A DNA stretch of 64,000 bases from JBBSOK01 sp965219125 (lineage in GTDB: Bacteria; Bacteroidota; Bacteroidia; Flavobacteriales; Flavobacteriaceae), in the NCBI GenBank assembly GCA_965219125.1, contig CBDCMO010000002.1, positions 1,550,001 through 1,614,000 of the forward strand, in the 5' to 3' direction. How positions within the stretch are numbered: the first letter of the stretch is position 1; each line of letters opens with the position of its first letter. A program made the translations under genes and the position numbers. Shown here piece by piece: positions 25,537-33,710 of the stretch. The notes beneath the pieces were generated by a model. The model searched no databases and was not told the origin of the DNA. It was given only the letters and a program-made list of their open reading frames with translations.

Positions 25537-25624
25537 TAGGCATTAGGCAAAATAAAAATATAACTCTCCTCCAATACTTCCATAAATATTACTTCAATAA
25601 ATATTTTTTGCAATAAAGAATTCA

Positions 25625-25660
25625 AAAATCAGCAATCGTTAATCCCAAATCGTTAATCAT
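25625..25660. repeat. Short direct repeats in spacer
   Basis: The spacer before the methyltransferase has AATCGTTAATC twice (within 25634-25658), next to a related AAAATCAGC unit. It is a slippage-type low-complexity sequence like others in this window. Confidence 0.45.
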
Positions 25661-26449
25661 TTGAAGCCCTTTAAATTCAAACAATTTACAATAAATCAAG
25701 ACCGCACGGCTATGAAAGTTGGCACAGACGGTGTGCTTTTGGGCGCTTGGGTTTCGTTGGAAAACAATCCGCAGAAAATTTTAGACATTGGCGCAGGCAC
25801 CGGTTTAATTGCCTTACAACTTGCCCAACGTTGCGATTCAGAAATTGATGCAGTTGAATTTGACGACAATGCCTTTGAACAATGCGTTGAAAATTTTGAA
25901 AATTCTGATTGGGCAGATAGATTGTTTTGTTATCACGCCTCGTTTCAAGAATTTGTAGAGGAAATTACAGGTGAAATTGAAATTGAAACTGAAACTGAAA
26001 CTGAAACTGAAACTGAAACTGAAGATAACTTTAATGTTGTTGAACCCATAGAAAAATACGATCTCATAATTACCAATCCGCCATTTTATTCAGAAGATTA
26101 TAAAACTCAAAACACGGCACGCGATTTAGCTCGGTTTGCAGATGCGCTTCCATTTGAAGAACTAGTTGAAGGAGTTTCAAAATTACTTTCAGAAGATGGA
26201 TTGTTCGCGCTTATTCTTCCAAGGAATGAAGAAGAAAAATTTATTGAAATTGCTTCAAAAGAAAATTTATTTCCAAAACGCATTTGCAGGGTTCGCGGCT
26301 CAATTTCTTCCGAAGAAAAAAGAAGTTTAATGGAATTTTCATTTGAAAATAAACAGCCGAAAATTGAAAATCTTACCATTGAAATTGAAAGACACAAATA
26401 CACTTCAGAATATATAAGTCTTGTAAAAGATTTCTATTTGGGGATGTAA
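25661..26449 (+). CDS. yfiC: tRNA1(Val) (adenine(37)-N6)-methyltransferase-like enzyme
   Basis: This 262-residue class I SAM methyltransferase of the TrmN6/YfiC group probably starts at the TTG at 25661, because residues right after it (KPFKFKQFTINQD) are the family's conserved N-terminus; no ATG lies upstream. The SAM motif is LDIGAGTGLIALQLAQ and the adenine-N6 catalytic motif is NPPFYSEDY. Unusually, about residues 106-123, just before the catalytic strand, are a run of Thr-Glu dipeptides encoded by a hexamer tandem repeat. Family enzymes methylate A37 of tRNA-Val. Confidence 0.9.
   Translation: MKPFKFKQFTINQDRTAMKVGTDGVLLGAWVSLENNPQKILDIGAGTGLIALQLAQRCDSEIDAVEFDDNAFEQCVENFENSDWADRLFCYHASFQEFVEEITGEIEIETETETETETETEDNFNVVEPIEKYDLIITNPPFYSEDYKTQNTARDLARFADALPFEELVEGVSKLLSEDGLFALILPRNEEEKFIEIASKENLFPKRICRVRGSISSEEKRSLMEFSFENKQPKIENLTIEIERHKYTSEYISLVKDFYLGM
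25974..26023 (+). repeat. Coding hexanucleotide tandem repeat (ACTGAA)n
   Basis: Two degenerate ATTGAA units are followed by about six ACTGAA units in phase with the reading frame of the tRNA methyltransferase, giving alternating Thr-Glu. The unit length is a multiple of three, so copy-number changes would lengthen or shorten the protein without a frameshift. Confidence 0.85.
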
Positions 26450-26509
26450 TCGCATGGTTCCTTGAATTTTAAATATTTAATAAATATATTTATGCAAATT
26501 CTATAAAAA

Positions 26510-28156
26510 ATGAAAAAAATTCTACTCTTCAATTTAGTGCTTTTCGTAGCAATTGGTTTTAGCAACAAAGCAATATCCCAAAGTTCTGTTACGGTTTTCG
26601 ACCAAATATTATTTTATGATGGCTACGCCGGTTTGGTGGCAGAAGGCGATCTGTACGAGTCTATTCCCGCAAATGTTTTGCGCCACAGTAACAGCAATTA
26701 CGCTGTAAAACTTACAGATGCACAACTGGATGGTTTGGGCAATAAAATTACCACAAATATCACTCTAAAAGCCGCTTGCGACAATTACGACCGTATTGCA
26801 AGTGCATTTTTGGCATTGGTACCCAAAGGGCAAACCACTTATAATTCGGCGGATGTAGATCGTATTCAAATACTACGCTTTATAACCCCATTTATGAATA
26901 AAAATATTCAGCCAATGGAAGTGCCATATACGTTTACTACAGATAATATTGCTGAAATTTTACACGACCCAGTCCTTCGCGCAAGTTTTGATATTTGGGT
27001 AGAATTAGACATTTTTGGAGTTCCGTATGCCGCACAAACACAAGTTCAAGGCTGCCAAGGTAGAATAGATACTTTTTATGGCACAGTGGTTTTTGATTCT
27101 GAAAACGACCCAAACCAAACCTACGCAAGTCCAAATTTTATAAAACCTTTGGCGGATGACGAATATCTAAATAATTATAATAGTACCGACGTTCCCGGCG
27201 AAACTACAAAACTTATAAATTTTACATTAGACCAAGCTGTTGACGATGTTACTTTATATTTAATAACATCGAACCACGGCGCCAATTCTGGCGGTGAAGA
27301 ATATAACAGAAGGGAACATTTTTTATATTTAGATAATAACCTAGTTTACCAATATAAACCTGGCGGCAAAAGTTGCGAACCTTACAGACAATTCAACACA
27401 CAAGGTAATGGGATTTATCAAGCTAACCCTCAAACAACCCGCCGTTGGTTAGGTTTTAGCAATTGGTGCCCAGGCGATGTTATTCCAAATCGCGAAGTAT
27501 ATTTGGGCAATTTAGCAGCCGGCGCACACACTATAAAATTAGATGTGCCAGATGCAATTTTTGCAAATGGCGAAGGTTATATACCTGTTTCTATGTATTT
27601 ACAAAACCGAGATAGCTATCAAGTAATCTGCAAAGACCCAACAGCTTTTGAGGTTACAGATAATACAGAAACCTCTGTGACATTAGATTGGCAAGAAAAT
27701 GGCGGCTCTGCCAATTGGGAAATACTTTATGGTTATACAACTATTCCAAATCTGGAAACTAAAGTACCAGCAAATAACGACGGTAACACTGGCGCAACAA
27801 TTACAGGATTAAACGCCAATTCAAATTACGACTTTTTTGTACGCGCAAATTGCGGTACAGATTTAAACAGCAATTGGGTTGGCCCATTAACGCAACGCAC
27901 CGTATTATCTGTTGTTACTAATGAATTTGAAGGTTTTAAATATTTTCCAAATCCGTTTAGTAATAATTTGAATATAAAAGCAACTTCAATTATAGATACC
28001 GTTATAATAACCGATGTTTCAGGTAAAATTGTAATCTCTGAAAATATAAACAGTATTTCTTCGGAAATGGATTTAAGCAGATTAAGTACCGGAACATATT
28101 TTATGAAAGTAATTTCTGAAGGACTTATAAATACTTATAAATTGATAAAGAATTAA
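26510..28156 (+). CDS. PNGase F-like peptide N-glycosidase with fibronectin III and T9SS sorting domain
   Basis: This 548-residue secreted protein has a signal peptide to about residue 24 (NKAISQ). Residues about 25-375 match the two jelly-roll domains of peptide-N4-(N-acetylglucosaminyl)asparagine amidase F: VFDQILFYDGYAGL near the start, LITSNHGANSGGEEYNRREHFL, GGKSCEPYRQFN and WLGFSNWCPGD. A fibronectin III domain follows (about 383-465, VTLDWQENG...YDFFVRANCG), then a type A T9SS sorting domain (FPNPFSNNL...LSTGTYFMKVISE). PNGase F removes N-glycans from glycoproteins, so this enzyme should act outside the cell on eukaryotic or algal glycoproteins, or on the cell's own. Confidence 0.9.
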   Translation: MKKILLFNLVLFVAIGFSNKAISQSSVTVFDQILFYDGYAGLVAEGDLYESIPANVLRHSNSNYAVKLTDAQLDGLGNKITTNITLKAACDNYDRIASAFLALVPKGQTTYNSADVDRIQILRFITPFMNKNIQPMEVPYTFTTDNIAEILHDPVLRASFDIWVELDIFGVPYAAQTQVQGCQGRIDTFYGTVVFDSENDPNQTYASPNFIKPLADDEYLNNYNSTDVPGETTKLINFTLDQAVDDVTLYLITSNHGANSGGEEYNRREHFLYLDNNLVYQYKPGGKSCEPYRQFNTQGNGIYQANPQTTRRWLGFSNWCPGDVIPNREVYLGNLAAGAHTIKLDVPDAIFANGEGYIPVSMYLQNRDSYQVICKDPTAFEVTDNTETSVTLDWQENGGSANWEILYGYTTIPNLETKVPANNDGNTGATITGLNANSNYDFFVRANCGTDLNSNWVGPLTQRTVLSVVTNEFEGFKYFPNPFSNNLNIKATSIIDTVIITDVSGKIVISENINSISSEMDLSRLSTGTYFMKVISEGLINTYKLIKN

Positions 28157-28192
28157 TCTGAAAACTTTTTAAAATTTTCAAATTCGAAAAAA

Positions 28193-28224
28193 AATCCTAT
28201 GACTATATAATCATAGGATTTTTT
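28193..28224 (+). terminator. Terminator after the PNGase F gene
   Basis: AATCCTATGA and TCATAGGATT pair perfectly over 10 bp around an eight-base loop, followed by a T run. It lies 36 bases after the stop codon. Confidence 0.85.
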
Positions 28225-28259
28225 AATTGAAAAACGTAGCACATTCAATCTCTGCTTTT

Positions 28260-28267
28260 TACCTTTG
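28260..28267 (+). promoter_or_regulatory. -7 promoter element of the glutaryl-CoA dehydrogenase gene
   Basis: TACCTTTG is an exact TAnnTTTG match ending 20 bases before the start codon. No -33 element at proper distance is clear because the preceding terminator occupies that space. Confidence 0.6.
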
Positions 28268-28287
28268 TACACCTTAAAAAAAATACC

Positions 28288-29466
28288 ATGAAACCCGATT
28301 TATTTGAAGCTCCCGATTATTACAATATAGACGATTTACTTAACGAAGAACATAAACTAGTTCGTGATGCCGCACGTGCGTGGGTAAAGCGCGATGTTTC
28401 TCCTATCATTGAAGAAGCAGCACAAAAGGCAGAATTTCCAAAATCTATAATTCCAGGTCTTGCTGAAATTGGTGCTTTTGGCCCATACATTCCAGAAGAA
28501 TATGGCGGCGCAGGTTTAGACCAAATTTCCTACGGACTTATAATGCAAGAAATTGAACGTGGCGATAGCGGTGTTCGTAGCACAGCATCCGTACAATCTT
28601 CATTAGTTATGTATCCAATTTGGAAATATGGTAATGAGGAACAACGCAAAAAATACCTTCCAAAATTGGCAAGCGGTGAATGGATGGGATCTTTTGGACT
28701 TACAGAACCAGACCACGGCAGTAATCCTGGAGGAATGACCACAAACTTTAAAGATATGGGCGACCATTATCTTTTAAACGGCGCAAAAATGTGGATTTCA
28801 AACGCCCCTTTTTGTAATGTTGCCGTAGTTTGGGCAAAAAATGAAGAAGGTAGAATACACGGTCTTATTGTTGAACGTGGCATGCAAGGCTTTTCAACCC
28901 CAGAAACTCATAATAAATGGTCATTGCGTGCAAGCTCAACAGGCGAACTTATCTTTCAAGATGTAAAAGTGCCAAAAGAAAATCTATTGCCAAATAAATC
29001 TGGTTTGGGAGCGCCATTAGGCTGTTTAGATAGTGCTCGATATGGAATTGCTTGGGGCGCAATCGGCGCAGCGATGGATTGTTATGACACAGCTTTACGA
29101 TACGCAAAAGAACGTGTTCAATTTGGCAAACCAATTGGTGCTTTCCAACTTCAACAAAAAAAATTGGCAGAAATGATTACCGAAATTACCAAAGCTCAAC
29201 TTTTAGCTTTGCGTTTAGGTCAGCTTAAAAATGAAAATCGTGCAACATCAGCACAAATAAGTATGGCGAAACGAAATAATGTAGATATGGCAATAAAAAT
29301 TGCCCGCGAAGCAAGACAGATTTTAGGCGGAATGGGAATTACTGGCGAATACAGCATTATGCGCCATTCAATGAATCTGGAGAGCGTAATTACGTATGAA
29401 GGAACACACGATATACATTTATTGATTACAGGTTTAGATATTACTGGATTAAACGCTTTTAATTAA
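28288..29466 (+). CDS. Acyl-CoA dehydrogenase, probably glutaryl-CoA dehydrogenase
   Basis: This is a 392-residue flavoprotein of the acyl-CoA dehydrogenase fold. The catalytic base is the Glu in TYEGTHDIH (about residue 372). RSTASVQSSLVM near residue 95 supplies the arginine that marks glutaryl-CoA dehydrogenases among family members. Other blocks are GLTEPDHGSNPGGM, KMWISNAP, and the RQILGGMGITGEYSIMRH region. The expected reaction is oxidative decarboxylation of glutaryl-CoA to crotonyl-CoA in lysine/tryptophan degradation. It is flanked by its own promoter and terminator. Confidence 0.92.
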   Translation: MKPDLFEAPDYYNIDDLLNEEHKLVRDAARAWVKRDVSPIIEEAAQKAEFPKSIIPGLAEIGAFGPYIPEEYGGAGLDQISYGLIMQEIERGDSGVRSTASVQSSLVMYPIWKYGNEEQRKKYLPKLASGEWMGSFGLTEPDHGSNPGGMTTNFKDMGDHYLLNGAKMWISNAPFCNVAVVWAKNEEGRIHGLIVERGMQGFSTPETHNKWSLRASSTGELIFQDVKVPKENLLPNKSGLGAPLGCLDSARYGIAWGAIGAAMDCYDTALRYAKERVQFGKPIGAFQLQQKKLAEMITEITKAQLLALRLGQLKNENRATSAQISMAKRNNVDMAIKIAREARQILGGMGITGEYSIMRHSMNLESVITYEGTHDIHLLITGLDITGLNAFN

Positions 29467-29494
29467 AACTTAATACTATTTTTATTTTCTCAGC

Positions 29495-29529
29495 AAAAGG
29501 CTTTTCAAAATTTTTGGAAGGCCTTTTTT
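29495..29529 (+). terminator. Terminator after the dehydrogenase gene
   Basis: AAAAGGCTTTTC and GGAAGGCCTTTT pair around an AAAATTTTT-type loop and end in a T run, 29 bases after the stop. Confidence 0.7.
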
Positions 29530-29543
29530 AATTTCAACTACTG

Positions 29544-29570
29544 TTGATATAGTCTATTTTACTATCTTTA
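29544..29570 (+). promoter_or_regulatory. Promoter of the toxin-antitoxin operon
   Basis: TATCTTTA (29563-29570) resembles TAnnTTTG with one mismatch, and TTG (29544-29546) lies 16 bases upstream. The antitoxin ATG is at 29590. Confidence 0.45.
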
Positions 29571-29589
29571 AATTAATAATATTCATACT

Positions 29590-29841
29590 ATGAATCAGGA
29601 AAAGTTAAAAGAAACAGTAATTGCTAGATTAGAATTAGCTGACAACGATCTTATTTCTGAGGTAAATGAGCTAATTATTTCATACGAAAAAAATGAAATA
29701 GTTGGTTACAGTCCTGACGGAATTCCAATTAGAAAAGAACAAATGCTCGCTGATTTAAAAATAGCTGAAAAACAAATTGAAGATAGAAATTATATTACTG
29801 CCGAAGAGCTTAAGAAAGAAATTAAAAAATGGCAGTTGTAA
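29590..29841 (+). CDS. Antitoxin of a ParE/RelE-type module
   Basis: This 83-residue, highly charged, helical protein begins MNQEKLKETVIARLELADNDLISEVNELI; a middle segment GYSPDGIPIRKEQM could be a short strand, and the acidic/basic tail EDRNYITAEELKKEIKKW is the likely toxin-binding part. Its last 13 bases overlap the toxin start, the classical order for such modules. I recognise this antitoxin type only by position and shape. DNA binding and autoregulation are inferred. Confidence 0.75.
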   Translation: MNQEKLKETVIARLELADNDLISEVNELIISYEKNEIVGYSPDGIPIRKEQMLADLKIAEKQIEDRNYITAEELKKEIKKWQL

Positions 29842-30119
29842 TTTGGACAAAATTCGCTCAACAAACTTTATATGAAAATTGGGAGTTTATTGCTAAAACA
29901 GACTTAAAATATGCAAACTTTATTGCTGATAAAATAATTGAGGCATCTTTGTCTCTCAAATTTACAAAGCAATTTCAAGTAGAAGAAAGTCTCGGTGAAC
30001 CATACAGAAGGATTATCTATAGAAATTATAAAATAATCTATGTAGTAAAAGAAAACCTAATTTCAATAGTAAGAGTTTTCGACACTCGTCAAGACCCAAA
30101 CAAACTATCTTTAAAATAA
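29829..30119 (+). CDS. RelE/ParE family toxin
   Basis: This 96-residue protein has the ParE-type pattern: VIWTKFAQQTLYENWEFIAK at the N-terminus, a two-helix hairpin, then FQVEESLGEPYRRIIYRNYKIIYVVKENLISIVRVFDTRQDP. The closing VFDTRQDP is typical of ParE/RelE-like toxins in Bacteroidota. Members inhibit gyrase or cleave mRNA on the ribosome; which applies here cannot be told. It overlaps the antitoxin by 13 bases and is followed after three bases by a metallophosphoesterase gene. Confidence 0.85.
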   Translation: MAVVIWTKFAQQTLYENWEFIAKTDLKYANFIADKIIEASLSLKFTKQFQVEESLGEPYRRIIYRNYKIIYVVKENLISIVRVFDTRQDPNKLSLK

Positions 30120-30122
30120 TAG

Positions 30123-31019
30123 ATGTCTTCCCACCAAAGAATTTCACGGGCTTATAATACTGCAAGGCGAATTTCATTCAATAATTCTTCAAAATTCATC
30201 ATTTTTAGTGATGTTCATCGCGGCGATAATAGTTTCGCGGACGATTTTGCAAACAACCGCAATATTTACTTTCACGCATTAAAAGATTATTTTAACAATG
30301 GCTTTACATATTGCGAGCTCGGCGATGGCGATGAATTGTGGGAAAATATTTTATTTGCGGAAATATTAGAAGCACACAAAAACGTATTTGAGCTAATGAA
30401 ACTATTTTATGACGAAGGCAGACTTTTTAGGCTTGTTGGTAATCACGATATGGTTTATATGAAGAAAAGTTATATTGAAAAAAATCTGTATAGCGCTTTT
30501 GATAAGATTACGGGAAAAAATGTTCCACTATTTCCGGGCATTATTTTTACAGAAGGTTTAGTTTTAGAGCATGAAGAAACCAAGCAAGAAATTTTTATGA
30601 CGCACGGCCACCAAGCCGATTGGATGAATTATGTGGGGTGGAAATTTAACCGCTTTATGGTTCGCGTTCTGTGGCGACAACTTCAAATTTTTGGAATTAG
30701 CGATCCCACAACTCCTGCAAAAAATTATAAAGAATTAATAAAAGTTGAACGAAACATAAAAAAGTGGATTGTATCAAATAAAAATATTTTTACGATAACT
30801 GGACACACACATCGCCCACGGTTTCCCGAGGCTGGCGAAATTGCCTACTTTAACGATGGTAGCTGCGTACATCCAAGATGCATTACAGGAATTGAAATTG
30901 AAAATGGACAAATAAGTCTAATAAAATGGCAAATTGCTACAAACGATGAAGGTGTTTTAAAAGTGATACGAGTGGTTTTGGAAGGACCGCGATTGCTGAT
31001 TGAATATAAAACTGAATAA
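30123..31019 (+). CDS. Metallophosphoesterase (LpxH-like fold)
   Basis: This 298-residue calcineurin-like phosphoesterase has all metal-ligand blocks: FSDVHRGD (about residue 28), LGDGDELWEN, LVGNHDMVYM, MTHGHQAD and TGHTHRPRF. The layout is like UDP-2,3-diacylglucosamine hydrolase (LpxH/LpxI-type) enzymes but substrate-specific blocks are not certain. It starts three bases after the toxin gene, so it may be co-transcribed with the toxin-antitoxin pair; the association may be accidental. Confidence 0.85.
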   Translation: MSSHQRISRAYNTARRISFNNSSKFIIFSDVHRGDNSFADDFANNRNIYFHALKDYFNNGFTYCELGDGDELWENILFAEILEAHKNVFELMKLFYDEGRLFRLVGNHDMVYMKKSYIEKNLYSAFDKITGKNVPLFPGIIFTEGLVLEHEETKQEIFMTHGHQADWMNYVGWKFNRFMVRVLWRQLQIFGISDPTTPAKNYKELIKVERNIKKWIVSNKNIFTITGHTHRPRFPEAGEIAYFNDGSCVHPRCITGIEIENGQISLIKWQIATNDEGVLKVIRVVLEGPRLLIEYKTE

Positions 31020-31045
31020 GGTATAAAACCGTACATTTACTTCTT

Positions 31046-31074
31046 TTGAAATCGAAATCGAAATCGAAGTTCAA
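31046..31074. repeat. Hexamer repeat (GAAATC)n in spacer
   Basis: Three successive GAAATC units followed by a degenerate GAAGTTCAAGTT stretch lie between the phosphoesterase and the SGNH gene. It is similar in period and composition to the hexamer repeats at 25974 and 44921. Confidence 0.7.
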
Positions 31075-31152
31075 GTTTAAGATGATCTGGGAAAATGAGC
31101 GGGAGATATTAGAATAACATAAATCCTAATAAAATTTCAAATTATTATAAAT

Positions 31153-31863
31153 ATGAAAAAAATTATTTTTTACCTTCTTATTATTTTAGCTATTTCTTCT
31201 TGTGCTGAAGCTAAAAAAGATGTCTCTCAAATAAACCAAGAACAAACCGAAACTATTAATTACAAATATCTGGCACTTGGCGATAGCTATACAATCGGTG
31301 AAAGCGTTTGCGAGACGTGCAGATATCCTGCTCAATTAAAAGATAGTTTAAACACAGCTGAAAATATTAGTGGAACAGTTGAAATTATTGCCAAAACAGG
31401 CTGGACTACAACCGATTTGATAAACGCGATTGCCACTGAAAATCCTTCAGAAGATTACAATTTTGTTACTTTGTTAATCGGCGTGAACAACCAATACCAA
31501 CACAAACCCTTTTCACTATACGAAACCGAATTCCCAATATTATTGGACGATGCAATAAAATTTGCAGCCGGCGATAAAACAAAAGTGGTTGTAATTTCAA
31601 TACCCGATTATGCTTTTACACCTTATGGCGAAAGCACCAACAACCAAACACAAATTTCTACGGAATTAGACCAATACAACAACTACGCTAAACAAATTAC
31701 TGAAGCAAAAGGTGTCATTTTTCAAGACATAACCGACATAACACGAATGGGTTTAGAAGACCCAGAATTGGTAACTTCTGACGGTTTGCATCCTTCTGAA
31801 AAAGCTTACAAGAAATTTGTGGAAAGACTTTTTGCAAACGCAAAACAAAAAATTAGCAATTAA
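31153..31863 (+). CDS. SGNH/GDSL-family lipoprotein hydrolase
   Basis: This 236-residue lipoprotein has the signal MKKIIFYLLIILAISSC (lipobox AISSC). The esterase blocks are ALGDSYTIGE (nucleophile Ser, about residue 44), the GVNNQYQ block III Asn, and SDGLHPSEKAY with the catalytic Asp-His near residue 215. Family members deacylate lipids or acetylated sugars. An unusual pair CETC follows block I and may form a disulfide. Its stop overlaps the end of the convergent ferredoxin gene by four bases. Confidence 0.88.
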   Translation: MKKIIFYLLIILAISSCAEAKKDVSQINQEQTETINYKYLALGDSYTIGESVCETCRYPAQLKDSLNTAENISGTVEIIAKTGWTTTDLINAIATENPSEDYNFVTLLIGVNNQYQHKPFSLYETEFPILLDDAIKFAAGDKTKVVVISIPDYAFTPYGESTNNQTQISTELDQYNNYAKQITEAKGVIFQDITDITRMGLEDPELVTSDGLHPSEKAYKKFVERLFANAKQKISN

Positions 31864-32189
31864 ACTTCTGGGGCAATTTCAACTTTAAGTTCGTTTAAAG
31901 CATCGGTAATAAAGAGCTGACAACTTAATCGGCTATTATCTTTTACATTGAAAGCTTCGGCAAGCATGGCGTCTTCATCGTAACCCATTTCTGGTAATGG
32001 GGTTTCGCTTAAAATGTAGCATTGACAAGACGCGCACATTGCCATCCCTCCACAAATACCAATTGTACCTTCTGGTGCAAGTTCATAACTACGGATAACC
32101 TCCATTAAATTCATATTCATATCCGTTGGAGCATCAACCTCGTGAGTTTCGCCTTGTCTGTCTGTTATGGTTATTTTAATGTCTTGCAT
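31860..32189 (-). CDS. 2Fe-2S ferredoxin (adrenodoxin type)
   Basis: This is a 109-residue ferredoxin. The four cluster cysteines are in GICGGMAMCASCQCYIL (about residues 45-61) and RLSCQLFI (about 91). The fold begins with a VDAPTDMNMNLMEVIRSYEL block. Adrenodoxin-type ferredoxins deliver electrons to monooxygenases or Fe-S assembly. It is the last gene of a minus-strand group with an FAD reductase, a NifU-like protein and Mrp, suggesting it is reduced by that reductase and serves Fe-S biogenesis. Confidence 0.92.
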   Translation of the reverse strand: MQDIKITITDRQGETHEVDAPTDMNMNLMEVIRSYELAPEGTIGICGGMAMCASCQCYILSETPLPEMGYDEDAMLAEAFNVKDNSRLSCQLFITDALNELKVEIAPEV

Positions 32190-32252
32190 TTTTTTGGATG
32201 TGAGAATTTAGACATGAGATATGAGAAATGAGAAATTGTGGTTTATTTTTCT

Positions 32253-33305
32253 TTAATCTATCGCTTTAACAACAGACTTTGGAGCTTCTTTCTTTGTTCC
32301 ATCAAAACCTTCTACGCCGCCAACTGTTGTGTATTTCATTACATATCTTTTGTCTGGAAATATTCGTTGAAAGGCACTTTGGCACATTAATGTTGCTTCG
32401 TGGAAACCGCATAAAATCAATTTCAGTTTTCCGGGATAGGTATTTACATCGCCAATTGCATAAATGCCTGGAATGTTGGTTTGGTAGTCTAGACTGTTAT
32501 CAACTTTTATGGCATTTTTTTCTATTTCTAAACCCCAATCTGCTATTGGGCCTAGCTTTGGTGCAAGACCAAATAGTGGGATAAAATGGTCGCACTTTCT
32601 ATTGTAAACATCAGCGCCTTGTTGGATTGTTACTTCTTCAAGATTGTCTTTTCCTACCAAGCCTATTATTTCGGCTGGAGTTATAAGTTCGATTTTAGCA
32701 AGGTTTTTTAATTCTTGTACTTTTTCAACACTATCTAATGCTCCACGAAATTCGTTTCGTCTATGAATTAATGTTACACTTTTTGCAACGTCGGTTAAAA
32801 ATATGCTCCAATCTAAGGCAGAATCGCCACCACCTGCAATTATTACATCTTTACCACGATATAATTCTGGGTCGCGGATTATGTATTCTACGCCTTTATC
32901 TTCAAAATTTAAGATATTTGTGATTGGTGGTTTTCTTGGTTCGAAGCTTCCCAAGCCGCCAGCAATTGCAACCACTTTTGCATGGTGTTTTGTGCCTTTG
33001 TGTGTTGTAACTATGAAAGTGCCATCGTCTAATTTATCAATAGTTTCCGCGCGTTCGCCTAATGTGAAACCTGGATTGAAGGATTTAATCTGCTCCATTA
33101 AATTACTAACCAAATCGCCCGCCAAAATTTCTGGGAAAGCAGGTATATCGTAAATTGGTTTTTTAGGGTAAATTTCGGAACATTGTCCGCCTGGTTGCGG
33201 CAAAGCGTCAATAAGATGACATTTAAGTTTTAATAATCCGGCTTCAAAAACGGCGAAAAGACCTGTTGGGCCGGCACCGATTATGAGTATATCTGTTTCA
33301 ATCAT
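32253..33305 (-). CDS. NAD(P)/FAD-dependent oxidoreductase (ferredoxin-NADP reductase type 2)
   Basis: The product has 350 residues. I chose ATG 33305 (MIETDILIIGAGPTG) because the in-frame upstream sequence is non-coding repeat. FAD binding is GAGPTGLFAVFEAG, the NADP domain has IAGGGDSALDW, and the C-terminal FAD block is GIYAIGDVNTYPGKLKL. There is no CxxC redox pair, so it is a thioredoxin-reductase-like ferredoxin/flavodoxin NADP reductase, not a thioredoxin reductase. The adjacent 2Fe-2S ferredoxin is the natural partner. Confidence 0.93.
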   Translation of the reverse strand: MIETDILIIGAGPTGLFAVFEAGLLKLKCHLIDALPQPGGQCSEIYPKKPIYDIPAFPEILAGDLVSNLMEQIKSFNPGFTLGERAETIDKLDDGTFIVTTHKGTKHHAKVVAIAGGLGSFEPRKPPITNILNFEDKGVEYIIRDPELYRGKDVIIAGGGDSALDWSIFLTDVAKSVTLIHRRNEFRGALDSVEKVQELKNLAKIELITPAEIIGLVGKDNLEEVTIQQGADVYNRKCDHFIPLFGLAPKLGPIADWGLEIEKNAIKVDNSLDYQTNIPGIYAIGDVNTYPGKLKLILCGFHEATLMCQSAFQRIFPDKRYVMKYTTVGGVEGFDGTKKEAPKSVVKAID

Positions 33306-33336
33306 GTACTGTAATTCTTTGCAATTTTCTTTGGGT

Positions 33337-33453
33337 GAGGCCTGCCTGCCTTTCGGGGCAGGGATTGTAGCGGTTATCCCGCAGCCCCATTTTTCTTGGG
33401 GCGAGGAATATGAGCGGAAAGCCCGGTAACATTTGCCATTAAAGCAAATGTTA
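33337..33453 (-). repeat. Structured dispersed intergenic element, copy B
   Basis: Read on the minus strand: hairpin TAACATTTGC/GCAAATGTTA (33444-33453 and 33427-33436), the block CCGGGCTTTCCGCT, a second hairpin with GCCCCA/TGGGGC, then CCGCTACAATCCCT, then a third palindrome CCTGCC/GGCAGG (33345-33362). The conserved blocks are shared with copy A at 14739-14910, while none of the stem sequences is. It sits between the NifU-like gene and the FAD reductase, which are therefore 162 bases apart. Confidence 0.75.
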
Positions 33454-33466
33454 GCACACATAAAAA

Positions 33467-33709
33467 TTATGCTTCTATGTTTATTACTTGTTCAATTTGT
33501 GGAGCGTGTTTTTTAATCGTTAATTCTACGCCACTTTTTAAAGTCATTTGGTTTACCGAACAGCCAACGCAAGCACCTTGTAATTGCACTTTTACGATGG
33601 TGCCGTTTTCTATGGAAACCAGCGAAATATCGCCGCCGTCACTCTGCAAGAATGGACGAATCTCGTCTAATGCCTGCTCTATTTTCTGTGTTAATTGCGC
33701 GTTTTCCAT
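33467..33709 (-). CDS. NifU-like Fe-S scaffold protein
   Basis: This 80-residue protein corresponds to the NifU C-terminal domain alone: EIRPFLQSDGGDISLVSIENG, then the cluster-binding GACVGCSVNQMTLKSGVE (CxxC). Stand-alone Nfu proteins carry and transfer Fe-S clusters. It is one base after the Mrp gene's end on the same strand, so the pair should be co-translated. Confidence 0.95.
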   Translation of the reverse strand: MENAQLTQKIEQALDEIRPFLQSDGGDISLVSIENGTIVKVQLQGACVGCSVNQMTLKSGVELTIKKHAPQIEQVINIEA

Positions 33710-33710
33710 C

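Noticed and set aside
33306..33461. A 52-residue N-terminal extension of the FAD reductase reading frame
   Set aside because: The extension is read through copy B of the structured repeat; the conserved flavin-binding start MIETDILIIGAGPTG begins at 33305.
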